64,000 bases of DNA from Streptomyces rapamycinicus NRRL 5491 (lineage in GTDB: Bacteria; Actinomycetota; Actinomycetes; Streptomycetales; Streptomycetaceae): positions 10,230,001-10,294,000 of the forward strand of contig NZ_CP085193.1 in NCBI RefSeq assembly GCF_024298965.1, in the 5' to 3' direction. The position numbers and the translations under genes were made by a program. Of the stretch, positions 21,753 to 30,709 are shown piece by piece; positions within the stretch are counted from its first letter, which is position 1, and each line of letters starts with the position of its first letter. The notes under the pieces were generated by a model. It did not search any database. It worked only from the letters and a program-made list of their open reading frames with translations, and was not told the origin of the DNA.

Positions 21753-22652
21753 ATGGAAATGGCGGAGATCCCGGAGGGCGCGCCGCTCCAGCAGCGGGTG
21801 GCGGCCGCCTGGCCGCGGCTCGCCCCCGCCGAGCAGAAGGTCGCGGCGTTCCTCAGGGAGCATCCGCAGGAGGTGGGCTTCTCCTCCGCCAGCGAACTCG
21901 GCGCGCTCACCGGCACCAGCGACGCCACGGTGGTGCGCACCGCCAAGGCCCTCGGCTACAGCGGCTTCACCGGTCTCAAGCACGCCGTGGCCCGGTCGCT
22001 CGCCACCCTGATGCGGCCCTCCGCGCGGCTGCGCAGCCGCGTCGAGCACATGGCCGGATCCACCGAGGAACTGCTGGACCGGGTCTTCGAGGACGCCGCC
22101 GAGGTGATCCACGAGACCCGGCGCAGCCTGCGCGCCGACGCCTTCGCCGCGGCCGTGGAGCTGCTGCTGCCCGCCAAGGAGGTCATGACCTTCGGCGCCG
22201 GCCCGTCCGGCATCATCGCCGAGTACCTCGCGTTGAGGCTCAACCGGCTGGGGCTCAGGGCCCGTCACACGGCGGACATGGGCTTCAGGCTGCCGGACGC
22301 GCTGGTGCCGCTCTCGGCGGACGATGTCGTGGTGATCTTCGGCCCGGCCCGGCTCTTCAAGGAGATCGAGGTCATCGTCGACCACGCCGAGGAGGTGGGC
22401 GCCCCGGTCGTCCTGATCACCGACGCCCTCGGCCCGGCGCTCGGCGACCGGGTGGCCGTCACCCTCCTCGCCACCCTCTCCGCCTCCGGGGCCACCCGCG
22501 AGGCACTCGGCTCACTGGCCGTGGTCGACGCCCTGGCCCTGGCCGTGGCCTCCCAGTTGGGCGAGCGCGCGCTGGAGACCTCCGAGCTGCTGACCCGCCT
22601 GCGCGGCCACTTCCTGCCGCCCGGCAGCCCCCATTACGGGCGTGACGAGTGA
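21753..22652 (+). CDS. RpiR/MurR-family transcriptional regulator
   Basis: 299 aa. The N-terminal HTH_6 domain (about 10-85: FSSASELGALTGTSDATVVRTAKALGYSGF) is followed by a SIS sugar-isomerase domain (about 130-270: VMTFGAGPSGIIAEYLALRL ... VVVIFGPARLFKE). Such regulators sense phosphosugars such as MurNAc-6-P. Divergent from the two deacetylase-like genes, which it probably controls, supporting an amino-sugar role for them. An ATG two codons later (21759) is an alternative start. Confidence 0.88.
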   Translation: MEMAEIPEGAPLQQRVAAAWPRLAPAEQKVAAFLREHPQEVGFSSASELGALTGTSDATVVRTAKALGYSGFTGLKHAVARSLATLMRPSARLRSRVEHMAGSTEELLDRVFEDAAEVIHETRRSLRADAFAAAVELLLPAKEVMTFGAGPSGIIAEYLALRLNRLGLRARHTADMGFRLPDALVPLSADDVVVIFGPARLFKEIEVIVDHAEEVGAPVVLITDALGPALGDRVAVTLLATLSASGATREALGSLAVVDALALAVASQLGERALETSELLTRLRGHFLPPGSPHYGRDE

Positions 22653-22730
22653 TGCGTGTGCGTCCTGCCGGGACCGGCCGCCCGGTATGAGAGAGGCGTC
22701 TCACCAGGTGGGCGGTCTTGGCCAGGCATC

Positions 22731-22866
22731 CGACACGCGGTACCTTCGGTGGGATATCGACGATGGTCTGACGGAAGCCGGTGGGAATCCGGCACGGTCG
22801 CGCCACTGTGAACGAGACGTATCCGAAAGGGACGTTCCGTGAGTCAGACCCGCAGCCATCGTCCTG
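22731..22866 (+). promoter_or_regulatory. Cobalamin (AdoCbl) riboswitch
   Basis: The 5' leader of cbtB contains the cobalamin-riboswitch core: GGAAGCCGGTGGGAATCCGG, then CGCGCCACTGTGA (22800-22810, the conserved B12 box GCCACTG) and GAGTCAGACC. Closing stem GACGATGG (about 22759) pairs with CCATCGTC (about 22855). Binding of adenosylcobalamin would shut off the cobalt-uptake genes. The AGGAGG ribosome site of cbtB (about 22900) is immediately preceded by CTCC, which could pair with it. Confidence 0.92.
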
Positions 22867-22912
22867 TGCACCACCGAGATGGGACGCGAACTCCCTTTAG
22901 GAGGCCACTGTC

Positions 22913-23134
22913 ATGGCGCAGCATGTCGCGCAGCCGACAGCCACCACTCCCGCCCTGCCCGCCACGCTGCCGCTGAAGGCGATAGCTCCCTGGGCCGTCT
23001 TCTTCGGCATCCTGATGCTGGTTCTGCTGTACTTCGTCGGCGCCGAGCAGGGCGCCACCGCGGTCGTCTCCGGCTCGGGTGTCCACGAGTGGGTGCATGA
23101 CGCCCGCCATCTGCTCGGCTTCCCCTGCCACTGA
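22913..23134 (+). CDS. cbtB: Cobalt transporter subunit CbtB
   Basis: 73 aa, one membrane helix (about 27-45, WAVFFGILMLVLLYFVGAEQ) and a C-terminal HEWVHDARHLLGFPCH whose His residues are the proposed metal ligands of CbtB. The small single-span protein, the B12 riboswitch in front and CbtA behind make the call firm. AGGAGG lies 7 nt before the ATG. It functions with CbtA in cobalt uptake for cobalamin synthesis. Confidence 0.94.
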   Translation: MAQHVAQPTATTPALPATLPLKAIAPWAVFFGILMLVLLYFVGAEQGATAVVSGSGVHEWVHDARHLLGFPCH

Positions 23135-23155
23135 CGCGAGGGACGCCGCACCCCC

Positions 23156-23917
23156 ATGAACTCCGCAACAGTGAGAAACCTGTTGGCGCGGGGCATGCTC
23201 GCCGGTCTTGGTGCCGGTGTGCTCGCCCTGATCGCCGCCTATTTCCTCGGTGAGCCGAACGTCGACCGCGCGATCGGCTTCGAGGAGGCCCACGCCCCCG
23301 CGCATGAGCACGAGGTCGAGATCGTCTCCCGTAGTCTGCAGTCCACCGCGGGCCTGGCCACCGGTGTGCTGATCTACGGGATCGCGTTCGGCGGCATCGC
23401 CGCCCTCGCCTACTGCGTCGCCCTCGGCCGCGTCGGCCGCTTCAGCCCGCGGGCCACCGCGCTGCTGCTGTCCGGCTGCGCGCTGCTCGCGGTCTATGTC
23501 GTGCCGTTCCTGAAGTACCCGGCCAACCCGCCCGCCGTCGGCAACGGCGACACCATCGGCAAGCGGACGACGCTGTACTTCCTGATGATGGTGCTCAGCG
23601 TGCTCCTCGCGATCGCCGCCACCATCCTCGGCAAGCGGCTCGCCCCGAAGCTGGGCACCTGGTACGCCACCGTCGCCGCGGTGGCCGCCTTCGCCGTCGT
23701 CATCGGGCTGGCGTTCGCCTTCCTGCCCGTCATCAACGAGGTCCCGGCGGACTTCCCGGCCACCGTCCTGTGGCGGTTCCGGCTGTCCGCCCTCGCCATG
23801 CAGCTGATCCTGTGGGGTGGCTTCGGCCTCCTCTTCGGCGAGCTCGCCGAGCGGTTGCTGAACCCCAGGCCCGCGAAGGCCGAGGACAGCCGGGCGATGG
23901 CGGCCGCCCCGAACTGA
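23156..23917 (+). CDS. cbtA: Cobalt transporter CbtA
   Basis: 253 aa with about 5-6 membrane segments (about 12-30, 60-85, 98-118, 143-165, 175-197, 215-235). The His/Glu-rich loop FEEAHAPAHEHEVEI (about 42-56) after the first helix and the sequence FLKYPANPPAVGNGDTIGKR (about 121-140) are typical of CbtA. It is 21 nt behind cbtB under the B12 riboswitch. Imports Co2+ when cobalamin is scarce. A strong hairpin follows. Confidence 0.94.
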   Translation: MNSATVRNLLARGMLAGLGAGVLALIAAYFLGEPNVDRAIGFEEAHAPAHEHEVEIVSRSLQSTAGLATGVLIYGIAFGGIAALAYCVALGRVGRFSPRATALLLSGCALLAVYVVPFLKYPANPPAVGNGDTIGKRTTLYFLMMVLSVLLAIAATILGKRLAPKLGTWYATVAAVAAFAVVIGLAFAFLPVINEVPADFPATVLWRFRLSALAMQLILWGGFGLLFGELAERLLNPRPAKAEDSRAMAAAPN

Positions 23918-23937
23918 CCGACCACGCCGAGACGCAC

Positions 23938-23970
23938 GAGGGCCCGCGGAACCATTTCCGGGGCCCTCTC
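23938..23970 (+). terminator. Terminator after cbtBA
   Basis: GAGGGCCCGCGGAA and TTTCCGGGGCCCTCTC form a nearly perfect 13-bp stem around a short loop, 20 nt past the cbtA stop and before the convergent TetR gene. No T-run; probably bidirectional. Confidence 0.75.
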
Positions 23971-23987
23971 GCGTTGAGCGCCTTGCG

Positions 23988-24638
23988 TTACTTCCGCGGG
24001 GGCGGGCGCCGCAGCCCGTTCTCCAGCAGCGCGAACGCGTGCTCCGCGTCGGCCACCGCACCCGCGTAGCGCTCGTCGGCCGGTTCCCCGTACGTCACGC
24101 GTGCGGTGTTGTCCTGTGCGAGTGACCACTGGACGGCGACGATTTGGACGGCGGCCAGCCGCGCGGTGAGTTCCGGGGTGTCCGCCGACTCCCGCAGCGC
24201 CTGCGCGAGCGCGCGCTCGGCCCCTGCCTTGAACCGCTCCATCCGGGCCACCAGCGAGGGCGTGTCGAGGATCATCCGGGTGAGCTTGAGGATCTGGGGA
24301 TGGTCGTTGAGCCCGGTGATCGGGTCCCGTTCGCGCAGGCCCTTGAGGAAGTGCTCGCGCAGTGCGGTCAGCGGGGCGGTGCGGGGCGGGCGGGCCCGTA
24401 CGACGCGGGCGCTTTCGGTCTCGTGGTCGGCGAGGCGGTGCACCACGAGGTCTTCCTTCGCCGGGAAGTAGGCGAAGAGCGTGCGCTTGGACACCTCGGC
24501 CGCCTCGGCCACCTGGGCCACCGACACCTGGTTGAAGCCGCGTTCGAGGAAGAGCGTGATCGCCGCCTCGGAGATCGCCGCGTGGGTCCGCTGCTTCTTC
24601 CGCTCCCGTAGCCCTGGCTTGCCGTCCACGACGACCAC
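23988..24638 (-). CDS. TetR-family transcriptional regulator
   Basis: About 216 aa; GTG 24638 (or 24629) gives the usual length with the TetR HTH at the N-terminus (about 15-60: ITLFLERGFNQVSVAQVAEA then VSKRTLFAYFPAKEDL). The C-terminal ligand domain is not identifiable. Divergent from the FAD monooxygenase at 24720, its presumed target and the likely source of its inducer's detoxification. No convincing ribosome site is seen for either start. Confidence 0.85.
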   Translation of the reverse strand: MVVVDGKPGLRERKKQRTHAAISEAAITLFLERGFNQVSVAQVAEAAEVSKRTLFAYFPAKEDLVVHRLADHETESARVVRARPPRTAPLTALREHFLKGLRERDPITGLNDHPQILKLTRMILDTPSLVARMERFKAGAERALAQALRESADTPELTARLAAVQIVAVQWSLAQDNTARVTYGEPADERYAGAVADAEHAFALLENGLRRPPPRK

Positions 24639-24675
24639 CGTAGCAGAGCGATTGCCCTCAGGAGATTTCTGCACC

Positions 24676-24693
24676 TGGTATACATATAGTCCG
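24676..24693. promoter_or_regulatory. Promoter/operator between TetR gene and FAD monooxygenase
   Basis: The AT-rich stretch CTGGTATACATATAGTCC includes CATATAGT, a plausible -10 for the monooxygenase, and partial dyad symmetry (TATACATATA). A TetR site overlapping both promoters is inferred from position. Confidence 0.4.
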
Positions 24694-24719
24694 AGGAGAG
24701 AAATCGAGAGGGAGTGACC

Positions 24720-26225
24720 GTGTCGACGGAGAAGACGGAGAGCGCGACCGAGGTCGTCATCGCGGGCGCCGGCCCGACCGGGCTGATGCTGGCGTACGAG
24801 CTGGCGCTGGCCGGGGCCGAGACCCTGGTGCTGGAGAAGCTGGACCAGCGCATCGAGCAGGTGAAGGGCGGCGCGATCCAGCCACGTACGGCCGAACTGC
24901 TGGAGTCGCGCGGGTTGTTGGAGCCGATGCTGCGGCGGGCCACCCCGCGTGACCCGGTGGGCGGGCACTTCGCGATGCTGCCCGTGCCCTTGGACTGCAC
25001 CCCCTGGCGGACCAGGCACAACAGTCCGATCGGCATCCCTCAGTGGAAGATCGAGGAGGTGCTCGAAGAGCGGGCGACCGCCGCGGGCGCGCGGGTTCTG
25101 CGTTCCACCGCCGTCTCGAAGGTCGAGCCGGACGAGGACGGTGTGGTCGTGACGGCGGACGGCCTACGGGTGCGGGCGCGCTATCTGGTCGCGTGCGACG
25201 GCGGCCACAGCACGGTGCGCAAACTGCTGGAGCTGCCGTTTCCGGGGCGGGCCGGGACCCATCAGGCGGTGCTGACCGACATCCGGCTGACCGCGGTGTC
25301 CTCGCTGGTGCCCAAGCAGATGGGGCACATCAGCACCATGACCCGTCGCGTGGGCGGCTACTGGGCCATGCTGGTCCCGGTCGGCGGTGACCTCTACCGC
25401 TTCACCTTCGGGCACGAGGGCCAGGCGGACACCGCCCGCGACGTCCCCGTCACCCATGAGGAGATCGCCACCGCGCTGCGGGAGGTGTACGGCGAGGAGA
25501 CCACCCTGGGGGCCGTGGAAAACTCCTCGCGCTTCGGCGATGCCACGCGGCAACTGGAGCAGTACCGCGTGGGCCGCGTGCTGTTCGCGGGCGACGCCGC
25601 CCATATCCATTCGCCGATGGGCGGCCAGGGGCTCAACCTCGGTATGCAGGACGCGATCAACCTCGGCTGGAAACTGGCCGCGGTCATCCAGGACCGGGCG
25701 CCGAGCGGCCTCCTGGACAGCTACCACGCCGAACGGCACCCGGCCGCGGCCCGGGTCCTGCATCACACTTCGGCCCAGCGCGTCCTGGCGGACACGAACC
25801 CGAGCGAGGACGTGGCCGCCCTGCGTGACATCTTCGTCGACCTGCTGCGCCTGCCCGACGCCAACCGCCATCTCGCGGGACTGATGTCCGGCCTCTCGCT
25901 GCGCTACGAACTGCCCGGCGACCATCCCCTCACCGGACGGCGGGTACCGGACGCCGACCTGGTCACCGAGGGCGGCGCCACCCGGCTGTCGGCGCTGTTC
26001 GGCTCGGGCCACGCCGTTCTGCTCGATCTGGCCGGAGCCGTTCCGGACGGCCTCCGGCTCCCGCCCCGTGTCGACCTCGTCCGGGCCACCTGCGCCGACG
26101 ACCTGGGCGCCGCCGCCCTGCTCATCCGTCCCGACGGCTATGTGTGCTGGGCGGCGGACACCTCGGCCGCCTGCGACGAGAGCCTGCTCGCCACGATCGA
26201 AGGCGGGCTGACGAAGGTGCACTGA
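24720..26225 (+). CDS. FAD-dependent aromatic monooxygenase (PheA/RdmE-like)
   Basis: 501 aa from GTG 24720 behind GAGAGGGAG; GTG 24714 is possible. VVIAGAGPTGLMLAYELALA (about 12-31) is the FAD GxGxxG motif. YLVACDGGHSTVRKLL (about 155-170) is the DG motif, and GRVLFAGDAAHIHSPMGGQG (about 285-304) the GD motif, all typical of single-component flavin hydroxylases. A thioredoxin-like C-terminal domain without obvious active cysteines follows (about 390-500). It would hydroxylate an aromatic or polyketide substrate, or inactivate an antibiotic such as a rifamycin/tetracycline type, using NAD(P)H and O2. Controlled by the divergent TetR. Confidence 0.9.
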   Translation: MSTEKTESATEVVIAGAGPTGLMLAYELALAGAETLVLEKLDQRIEQVKGGAIQPRTAELLESRGLLEPMLRRATPRDPVGGHFAMLPVPLDCTPWRTRHNSPIGIPQWKIEEVLEERATAAGARVLRSTAVSKVEPDEDGVVVTADGLRVRARYLVACDGGHSTVRKLLELPFPGRAGTHQAVLTDIRLTAVSSLVPKQMGHISTMTRRVGGYWAMLVPVGGDLYRFTFGHEGQADTARDVPVTHEEIATALREVYGEETTLGAVENSSRFGDATRQLEQYRVGRVLFAGDAAHIHSPMGGQGLNLGMQDAINLGWKLAAVIQDRAPSGLLDSYHAERHPAAARVLHHTSAQRVLADTNPSEDVAALRDIFVDLLRLPDANRHLAGLMSGLSLRYELPGDHPLTGRRVPDADLVTEGGATRLSALFGSGHAVLLDLAGAVPDGLRLPPRVDLVRATCADDLGAAALLIRPDGYVCWAADTSAACDESLLATIEGGLTKVH

Positions 26226-26235
26226 GCCGGGCGCT

Positions 26236-27462
26236 TCAGGCCCGGCGGCGGTGTCCGGTGGTCAGTGCGACGAGTGCCGCAAGCGCGAGCAGACCGGCCG
26301 GGCCCGCGTAAAGCGCTACGGCGGCTCGGAGGCCGTACCACGTTGTCAGGAGTCCGGCGATGACGGCCGGGACGCTCATCGCCAGATAGCTCAGGACGTA
26401 GTAGGCGGCGAGGGTTCCGGAGCGCTCCTCCGGGGCGGCGGGGGCCAGCAGCAGCCGCAGCGCGCTCTGGGTCACCGCGCCGAATCCCGCGCCTGCCAGC
26501 AGGGTTCCGCCGAACAGCGCGGGCAGACTGTGCAGGTACGGGCTGACCAGGGTCAGCAGCGCCCCGGCCATCAGGGCGACGGCACCCCCGGCGCTCACCG
26601 CGCGGGCGGGCCGGGTCCGGGTGGCGCAGACGGCCAGGGCGGCACTGGCGGTGAGGGCGAAGAACACCAGCCCGCCGGTGGCGTGCGGGGCGTGCGGGGC
26701 GATCAGACGGGCGAGTTGCGGGCCGAGCGAGGAGTAGAAACCGCCGAGGGCCCAGGCGGCGATGACACCGGGCGCGATGAGCGGCAGCACCGCCCGGGAG
26801 GCCTGGGCGACAGTGGCGCCGGGCTGGAGCGAGCGCCACACACCGGGGTGCGGGTGTGCGGTCTCGGCCGTACGGACGACGAGGACGGCCTGCGCGGCGA
26901 ACAGCAGGAGCAGCAGGACGTAGACGGTGTGGGTGGGGGCGGGGGCGTACTGGACGAGGGCGGTCGAGACGAGCACACCGGCCGCCATGCCGGAGACGGG
27001 GGTGACGCTGTTGGCCAGCGCCGCCCGCCCCGTGTGACGCGGATCCTCGAAGTCGAGCAGGGCGGCGCCCGCGGCGCCGGTGGCCACGCCGGTGGCCAGC
27101 CCCTGGACGACCCGGGCGATGATCAGCTCCGTCACCCCGTGTGCGGTGGCGAAGACGGCCATGGAGGCGGCCTCGGCGAGCAGCGCCCCGGCCAGTACGG
27201 GGCGCCGCCCCAGGTGGTCCGAGAGCGTTCCGGCGACCAGGAGTGCCACCAGCAGCGCGAGCGCGTAGGCGCTGAAGACGACGGTGACCATCAGGGCGGA
27301 GAAGTGCCAGCGCGCCTGGTACTCGGCGTAGAGCGGGGTCGGCGCGCTGGACGCGGCCAGCAGGCCGATGAGCACGGAAGCGTGCAGTGCGAAGGCGCCG
27401 CCGCGGCCGAGAGGAGGAGGGAGGTGGTGGGGACGGGACAGTGGGGCCGTGGCAGTGGGCAT
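26236..27462 (-). CDS. MFS transporter
   Basis: 408 aa from ATG 27462, about 12 membrane helices. The cytoplasmic loop 2-3 motif appears as GTLSDHLGRRPVL (about 80-95), and the start of the second half is GFYSSLGPQL. Probably a drug/metabolite:H+ antiporter of the inner membrane. It ends 10 nt from the convergent FAD monooxygenase. It has its own promoter region carrying a perfect 11-bp-arm palindrome. Substrate unknown. Confidence 0.87.
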   Translation of the reverse strand: MPTATAPLSRPHHLPPPLGRGGAFALHASVLIGLLAASSAPTPLYAEYQARWHFSALMVTVVFSAYALALLVALLVAGTLSDHLGRRPVLAGALLAEAASMAVFATAHGVTELIIARVVQGLATGVATGAAGAALLDFEDPRHTGRAALANSVTPVSGMAAGVLVSTALVQYAPAPTHTVYVLLLLLFAAQAVLVVRTAETAHPHPGVWRSLQPGATVAQASRAVLPLIAPGVIAAWALGGFYSSLGPQLARLIAPHAPHATGGLVFFALTASAALAVCATRTRPARAVSAGGAVALMAGALLTLVSPYLHSLPALFGGTLLAGAGFGAVTQSALRLLLAPAAPEERSGTLAAYYVLSYLAMSVPAVIAGLLTTWYGLRAAVALYAGPAGLLALAALVALTTGHRRRA

Positions 27463-27478
27463 GAGACCTTCCGAGCAC

Positions 27479-27505
27479 ACTTAAGGCAATTTCTTTGCCT
27501 TAAGT
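27479..27505. promoter_or_regulatory. Perfect 11-bp-arm palindrome upstream of MFS gene
   Basis: ACTTAAGGCAA (27479-27489), spacer TTTCT, TTGCCTTAAGT (27495-27505): an AT-rich perfect inverted repeat starting 17 nt upstream of the MFS start. Such symmetry indicates a dimeric repressor site. No regulator gene is adjacent, so the protein is encoded elsewhere. Confidence 0.75.
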
Positions 27506-27568
27506 GACGGTAGCGCCGCCTCCGCATCTAATGCAAATCCTTAGCTTTTGGGTGCTCGGAGGAGGTGC

Positions 27569-29086
27569 TCAGTGGTCCAGGGGGAGCAGGACGCGGAATG
27601 TGGCGCCCGCGCCCGGGGCCGTACGCACCTCCACCCGGCCGCGGTGGGCCGTCACCAGGGAGCGGACGATCGCGAGGCCGAGCCCCGCGCCGCCGCTCCC
27701 GGTGCGGCCGCGGGCGTCATCCGCGCGGTAGAAGCGGTCGAAGGCGCGGGCGGCCTGCTCCTCGGACATCCCCGGGCCCTCGTCGTGCAGCTCCAGCACC
27801 GCCAGACCGTCCTCGGTGCCGACGCCGATCCGGACCGGAGTGCCGGGCGGGGTGTGCGCCACCGCGTTGCCGACGAGGTTGGAGGTCACCTGGCGCAGTC
27901 TCGCCTCGTCGCCGAGCACCGGCGCGCCGCCCGGCGGCCCGCCACCGGGGCCGGTGAGGGTGACGGGGCGCCGTGGATCGAGCGCGCGCAGGTCGTGCAG
28001 GGCGTCGGCGGCCAGGGTGCGCAGATCCATCGGGGTGGGATGGAACGGGAGGTCCGCGGCGGCGGCGTACTCGTCGAGGCGGGCCAGCAGCAGCAGATCC
28101 TCGACCAGCCGGACCAGCCGTGCCGCTTCCCGCTCGATACGGCCCATCGCGGCGTCGACATCGGCGCGCTCGGGCATGCCGCCCATCCGGTACAGCTCGG
28201 TGAACCCCTTGATGCCGAAGAGCGGGGTGCGCAACTCGTGGCTGGCGTCCGCGATGAAGCGGCGCATCCGCTCGGCGGCGGCCGCCCGCGCGGCGTCGCT
28301 CTCCTCGACCCGGTCCAGCATGCCGTTGAGCGCCATGGCCAGACGGCCGAGTTCGGTACGGGCGGCGGCCAGCTCCGGGACGCGGCTGGACAGGTCGCCG
28401 TCCGCGATGGCCGCCGCGGTGGTCTCGACCCGGCGCAGCGGGCGCAGCCCGGCGCGTACGGCGAACCACCCGGCCCCGCCCAGCAGCGCCAGCACCAGGG
28501 AGTCGATGAGCAGCATCCGGGTGCCGAGCTGTCTGATCGTCGCGTTGACCTGGGTGAGGGAGGCCGCGATGACGACGCCGTGGGTGCCCTCGGCCCGCTT
28601 GTGCCGTTCTCCCGGCGCGTTGAGCGGTACGGCGATCACCCGCCATGCCTCACCGCCGTCGGCGGCCGGGGCCTCGAAGGGCCGACGGCCGCGCTCGCCG
28701 ACCGCCGCCGCGCCGAGCGGGGGCAGGGCGGGAGCGCTGTGTGCCGAAGGCCGGATGACCTGCCGGACCCGGCCGTTCGGGCCGAGGGAGGCCAGATAGA
28801 CATCGCCGGTCAGCTGCTGCTCCACGGTGTCGCGCACCCGCGATGTCCGATCGCCCGCCATGTCGGACGGGTCGGTGAGGCGCGCGGTGTCCGTGGCGGC
28901 GGTACGGAGCCGGTTGTCCAGCTGATGCACCAGGTCGCGCTGGAGCAGGACGACGGCCAGGGCGTTGCTGCCGAGCAGGGCGACCACGAGCAGCATCAGG
29001 GCGATCGCCAGCAGCCGGCCGCGCAGCGAGAGCCGGCCGCGCAGCGAGAGCCGGCGGCGCTGCCCGCGCGCTGGGCTCTCGCTCAC
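27569..29086 (-). CDS. Two-component sensor histidine kinase
   Basis: 505 aa; GTG start overlaps the response-regulator stop by 4 nt. Two membrane helices (about 25-47 and 191-212) flank a ~140-residue extracytoplasmic sensor. Then come HAMP (about 212-265), HisKA with FIADASHELRTPLFG (H283 phospho-acceptor) and the HATPase domain (NAVAHTPPG, DEGPGMS, GSGGAGLGLAIV). The N-terminus has a duplicated block RLSLRG-RLSLRG from an 18-bp tandem repeat (29014-29049). Partner of the OmpR-type regulator; the operon includes an ABC exporter and an MFS protein. Confidence 0.93.
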   Translation of the reverse strand: MSESPARGQRRRLSLRGRLSLRGRLLAIALMLLVVALLGSNALAVVLLQRDLVHQLDNRLRTAATDTARLTDPSDMAGDRTSRVRDTVEQQLTGDVYLASLGPNGRVRQVIRPSAHSAPALPPLGAAAVGERGRRPFEAPAADGGEAWRVIAVPLNAPGERHKRAEGTHGVVIAASLTQVNATIRQLGTRMLLIDSLVLALLGGAGWFAVRAGLRPLRRVETTAAAIADGDLSSRVPELAAARTELGRLAMALNGMLDRVEESDAARAAAAERMRRFIADASHELRTPLFGIKGFTELYRMGGMPERADVDAAMGRIEREAARLVRLVEDLLLLARLDEYAAAADLPFHPTPMDLRTLAADALHDLRALDPRRPVTLTGPGGGPPGGAPVLGDEARLRQVTSNLVGNAVAHTPPGTPVRIGVGTEDGLAVLELHDEGPGMSEEQAARAFDRFYRADDARGRTGSGGAGLGLAIVRSLVTAHRGRVEVRTAPGAGATFRVLLPLDH

Positions 29087-29787
29087 CGCGGCGGCCTGCG
29101 CAGCACATACCCGGTGCCGCGCACCGTATGGATCAGCTTCGGTTCGCCCAGGTCCACCTTGCGCCGCAGATAGCTGATGTAGGAGGCGACGATGCTGTCG
29201 TCGCCCCCGAAGTCGTACTGCCAGACCAGCTCCAGGAGCTGGGACTTCGACAGCACCTGCCCGGCGTTCTCCATCAGCACGCGCAGCAGGCCGAACTCGG
29301 TCGGGGACAGCCGCACCGGCTGCCCGCCCAGGATCACCTGATGGCTGTCGGGGTCCAGCTCCAGTTCGCCGACGACCAGCCGGCCGTCCGACTGGCGGCC
29401 GCTGACGCGGCGCAGAATGGCCCGGATGCGCAGGACCAGCTCCTCCAGGTTGAACGGCTTGGTGACGTAGTCGTCACCGCCCGCCCTGAGCCCGCTGATC
29501 CGGTCCTCGGGCGCATCGCGGGCGGTGAGGAACAGCACCGGGGGATGGCCCGCCGCGGCGAGCGGATGCTGCCCGCGCAGCCGGTGGACGACCTCGAAGC
29601 CATCGATGTCGGGCAGCATCACATCCAGCACGATCAGGTCGGGACGCCGCTCCCGCACCGCGGCCAGCGCCTCTTCACCGGTCGCGACCGCGACCACGGC
29701 GAAGCCCGCCAGCCGCAGACTCGCGGAGAGCAACTCGCGCAGCGTCGGCTCGTCCTCCACCACCAGCAGCCGTTCCGGTGCCGTCAT
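29083..29787 (-). CDS. OmpR/PhoB-family response regulator
   Basis: 234 aa. Receiver domain about 5-120 with acidic pair VVEDE, phosphorylation site LIVLDVMLPD (D55) and KPFNLEELV; winged helix DNA-binding domain about 138-232 ending TVRGTGYVLRRP. Cognate to the overlapping kinase. Located 46 nt after the ABC permease in the same transcript, so it probably autoregulates the exporter operon. Confidence 0.94.
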   Translation of the reverse strand: MTAPERLLVVEDEPTLRELLSASLRLAGFAVVAVATGEEALAAVRERRPDLIVLDVMLPDIDGFEVVHRLRGQHPLAAAGHPPVLFLTARDAPEDRISGLRAGGDDYVTKPFNLEELVLRIRAILRRVSGRQSDGRLVVGELELDPDSHQVILGGQPVRLSPTEFGLLRVLMENAGQVLSKSQLLELVWQYDFGGDDSIVASYISYLRRKVDLGEPKLIHTVRGTGYVLRRPPR

Positions 29788-29833
29788 CCGTCCCGTCCCC
29801 ACCCGATCGTCCGCCCTTCCGCTTCCCGGCCCG

Positions 29834-30709
29834 TTACGCGTCGCGCCGGCGGAAGACGATGAACGCCGCGGTCAGCAGGGCCGCGACACACCCTGCCATG
29901 ACGGCGAGCCCGGACCAGGGGGCCAGGAGCGCCGGGTCGCGGTAGCCGGTGATGATCTGCCCGCCCGCGATCGGCGGCCAGTACTTCGACACCCCGTCGC
30001 CGACCGCCCCGGGCAACGCGGGCGCGAACGCCTGCACGATCAGCATCGCGCCGAACAGGGTCGTCGCCGTCGCCGTCGTACTGCGGATCACCGTGCCGAT
30101 CGCAAGGCCGAACAGCGCGGCGAGCGTCAGATAGAGCCCGCCGCCCAGAACGCCGCGCAGCGCCTGGGGATCGGACAGGCCGAGGTGCGGGGCGTCCGCA
30201 CCCGCCAGCGCGGCCTGCCCCACGAGAAAGCCGCTGAGGGACACCAGCAGCCCGGCCGGCAGCGCCACCGCGATCAGGGCCGCGGCTTTGGCGGCCAGCA
30301 CTCGGGCCCGGTGCGGTACGGCGGTCAGCGTGCTGACGATCGTGCGGGCGCCGTACTCGGAGGTGATGATCAGGCCGCCCAGCAGGCCGAGGGCGATCTG
30401 CGCCAGCAGATAGCCGCGCAGACTGGTGGCGAGCGGGTCGAAGGTGGCCCGGTCGGCAGCCGTCATGGTCGCGTAGTCGCCTCCGGCGGATGTGCCGTTG
30501 AGCGAGGCCAGACCCATGCAGAACGCCAGGGTGCCGAGGATGACGTAGCCGGTGGACCGCATGGTGCGGATCTTGATCCACTCGGCGCGCAGGGCGTGGC
30601 GGAACGTGGCCCGGCCCGCCGGTGCCGGGGGCGTCCGGTGCGTTCGCGGCCGGTCGGGTGCCGGCTCGTGGCCCATCGCCGTCCGGGTGTCCGCGGTGCT
30701 CCCGCTCAT
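29834..30709 (-). CDS. ABC-2 type transporter permease
   Basis: 291 aa; cytoplasmic N-tail of about 40 residues, then RAEWIKIRTMRSTGY, the typical entry of ABC-2 permeases, followed by about six membrane helices. It starts with a 4-nt overlap (ATGA) on the ATPase stop. Forms an exporter with the ATPase; substrates in this family are often antibiotics or peptides. Stop is TAA. Confidence 0.9.
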   Translation of the reverse strand: MSGSTADTRTAMGHEPAPDRPRTHRTPPAPAGRATFRHALRAEWIKIRTMRSTGYVILGTLAFCMGLASLNGTSAGGDYATMTAADRATFDPLATSLRGYLLAQIALGLLGGLIITSEYGARTIVSTLTAVPHRARVLAAKAAALIAVALPAGLLVSLSGFLVGQAALAGADAPHLGLSDPQALRGVLGGGLYLTLAALFGLAIGTVIRSTTATATTLFGAMLIVQAFAPALPGAVGDGVSKYWPPIAGGQIITGYRDPALLAPWSGLAVMAGCVAALLTAAFIVFRRRDA

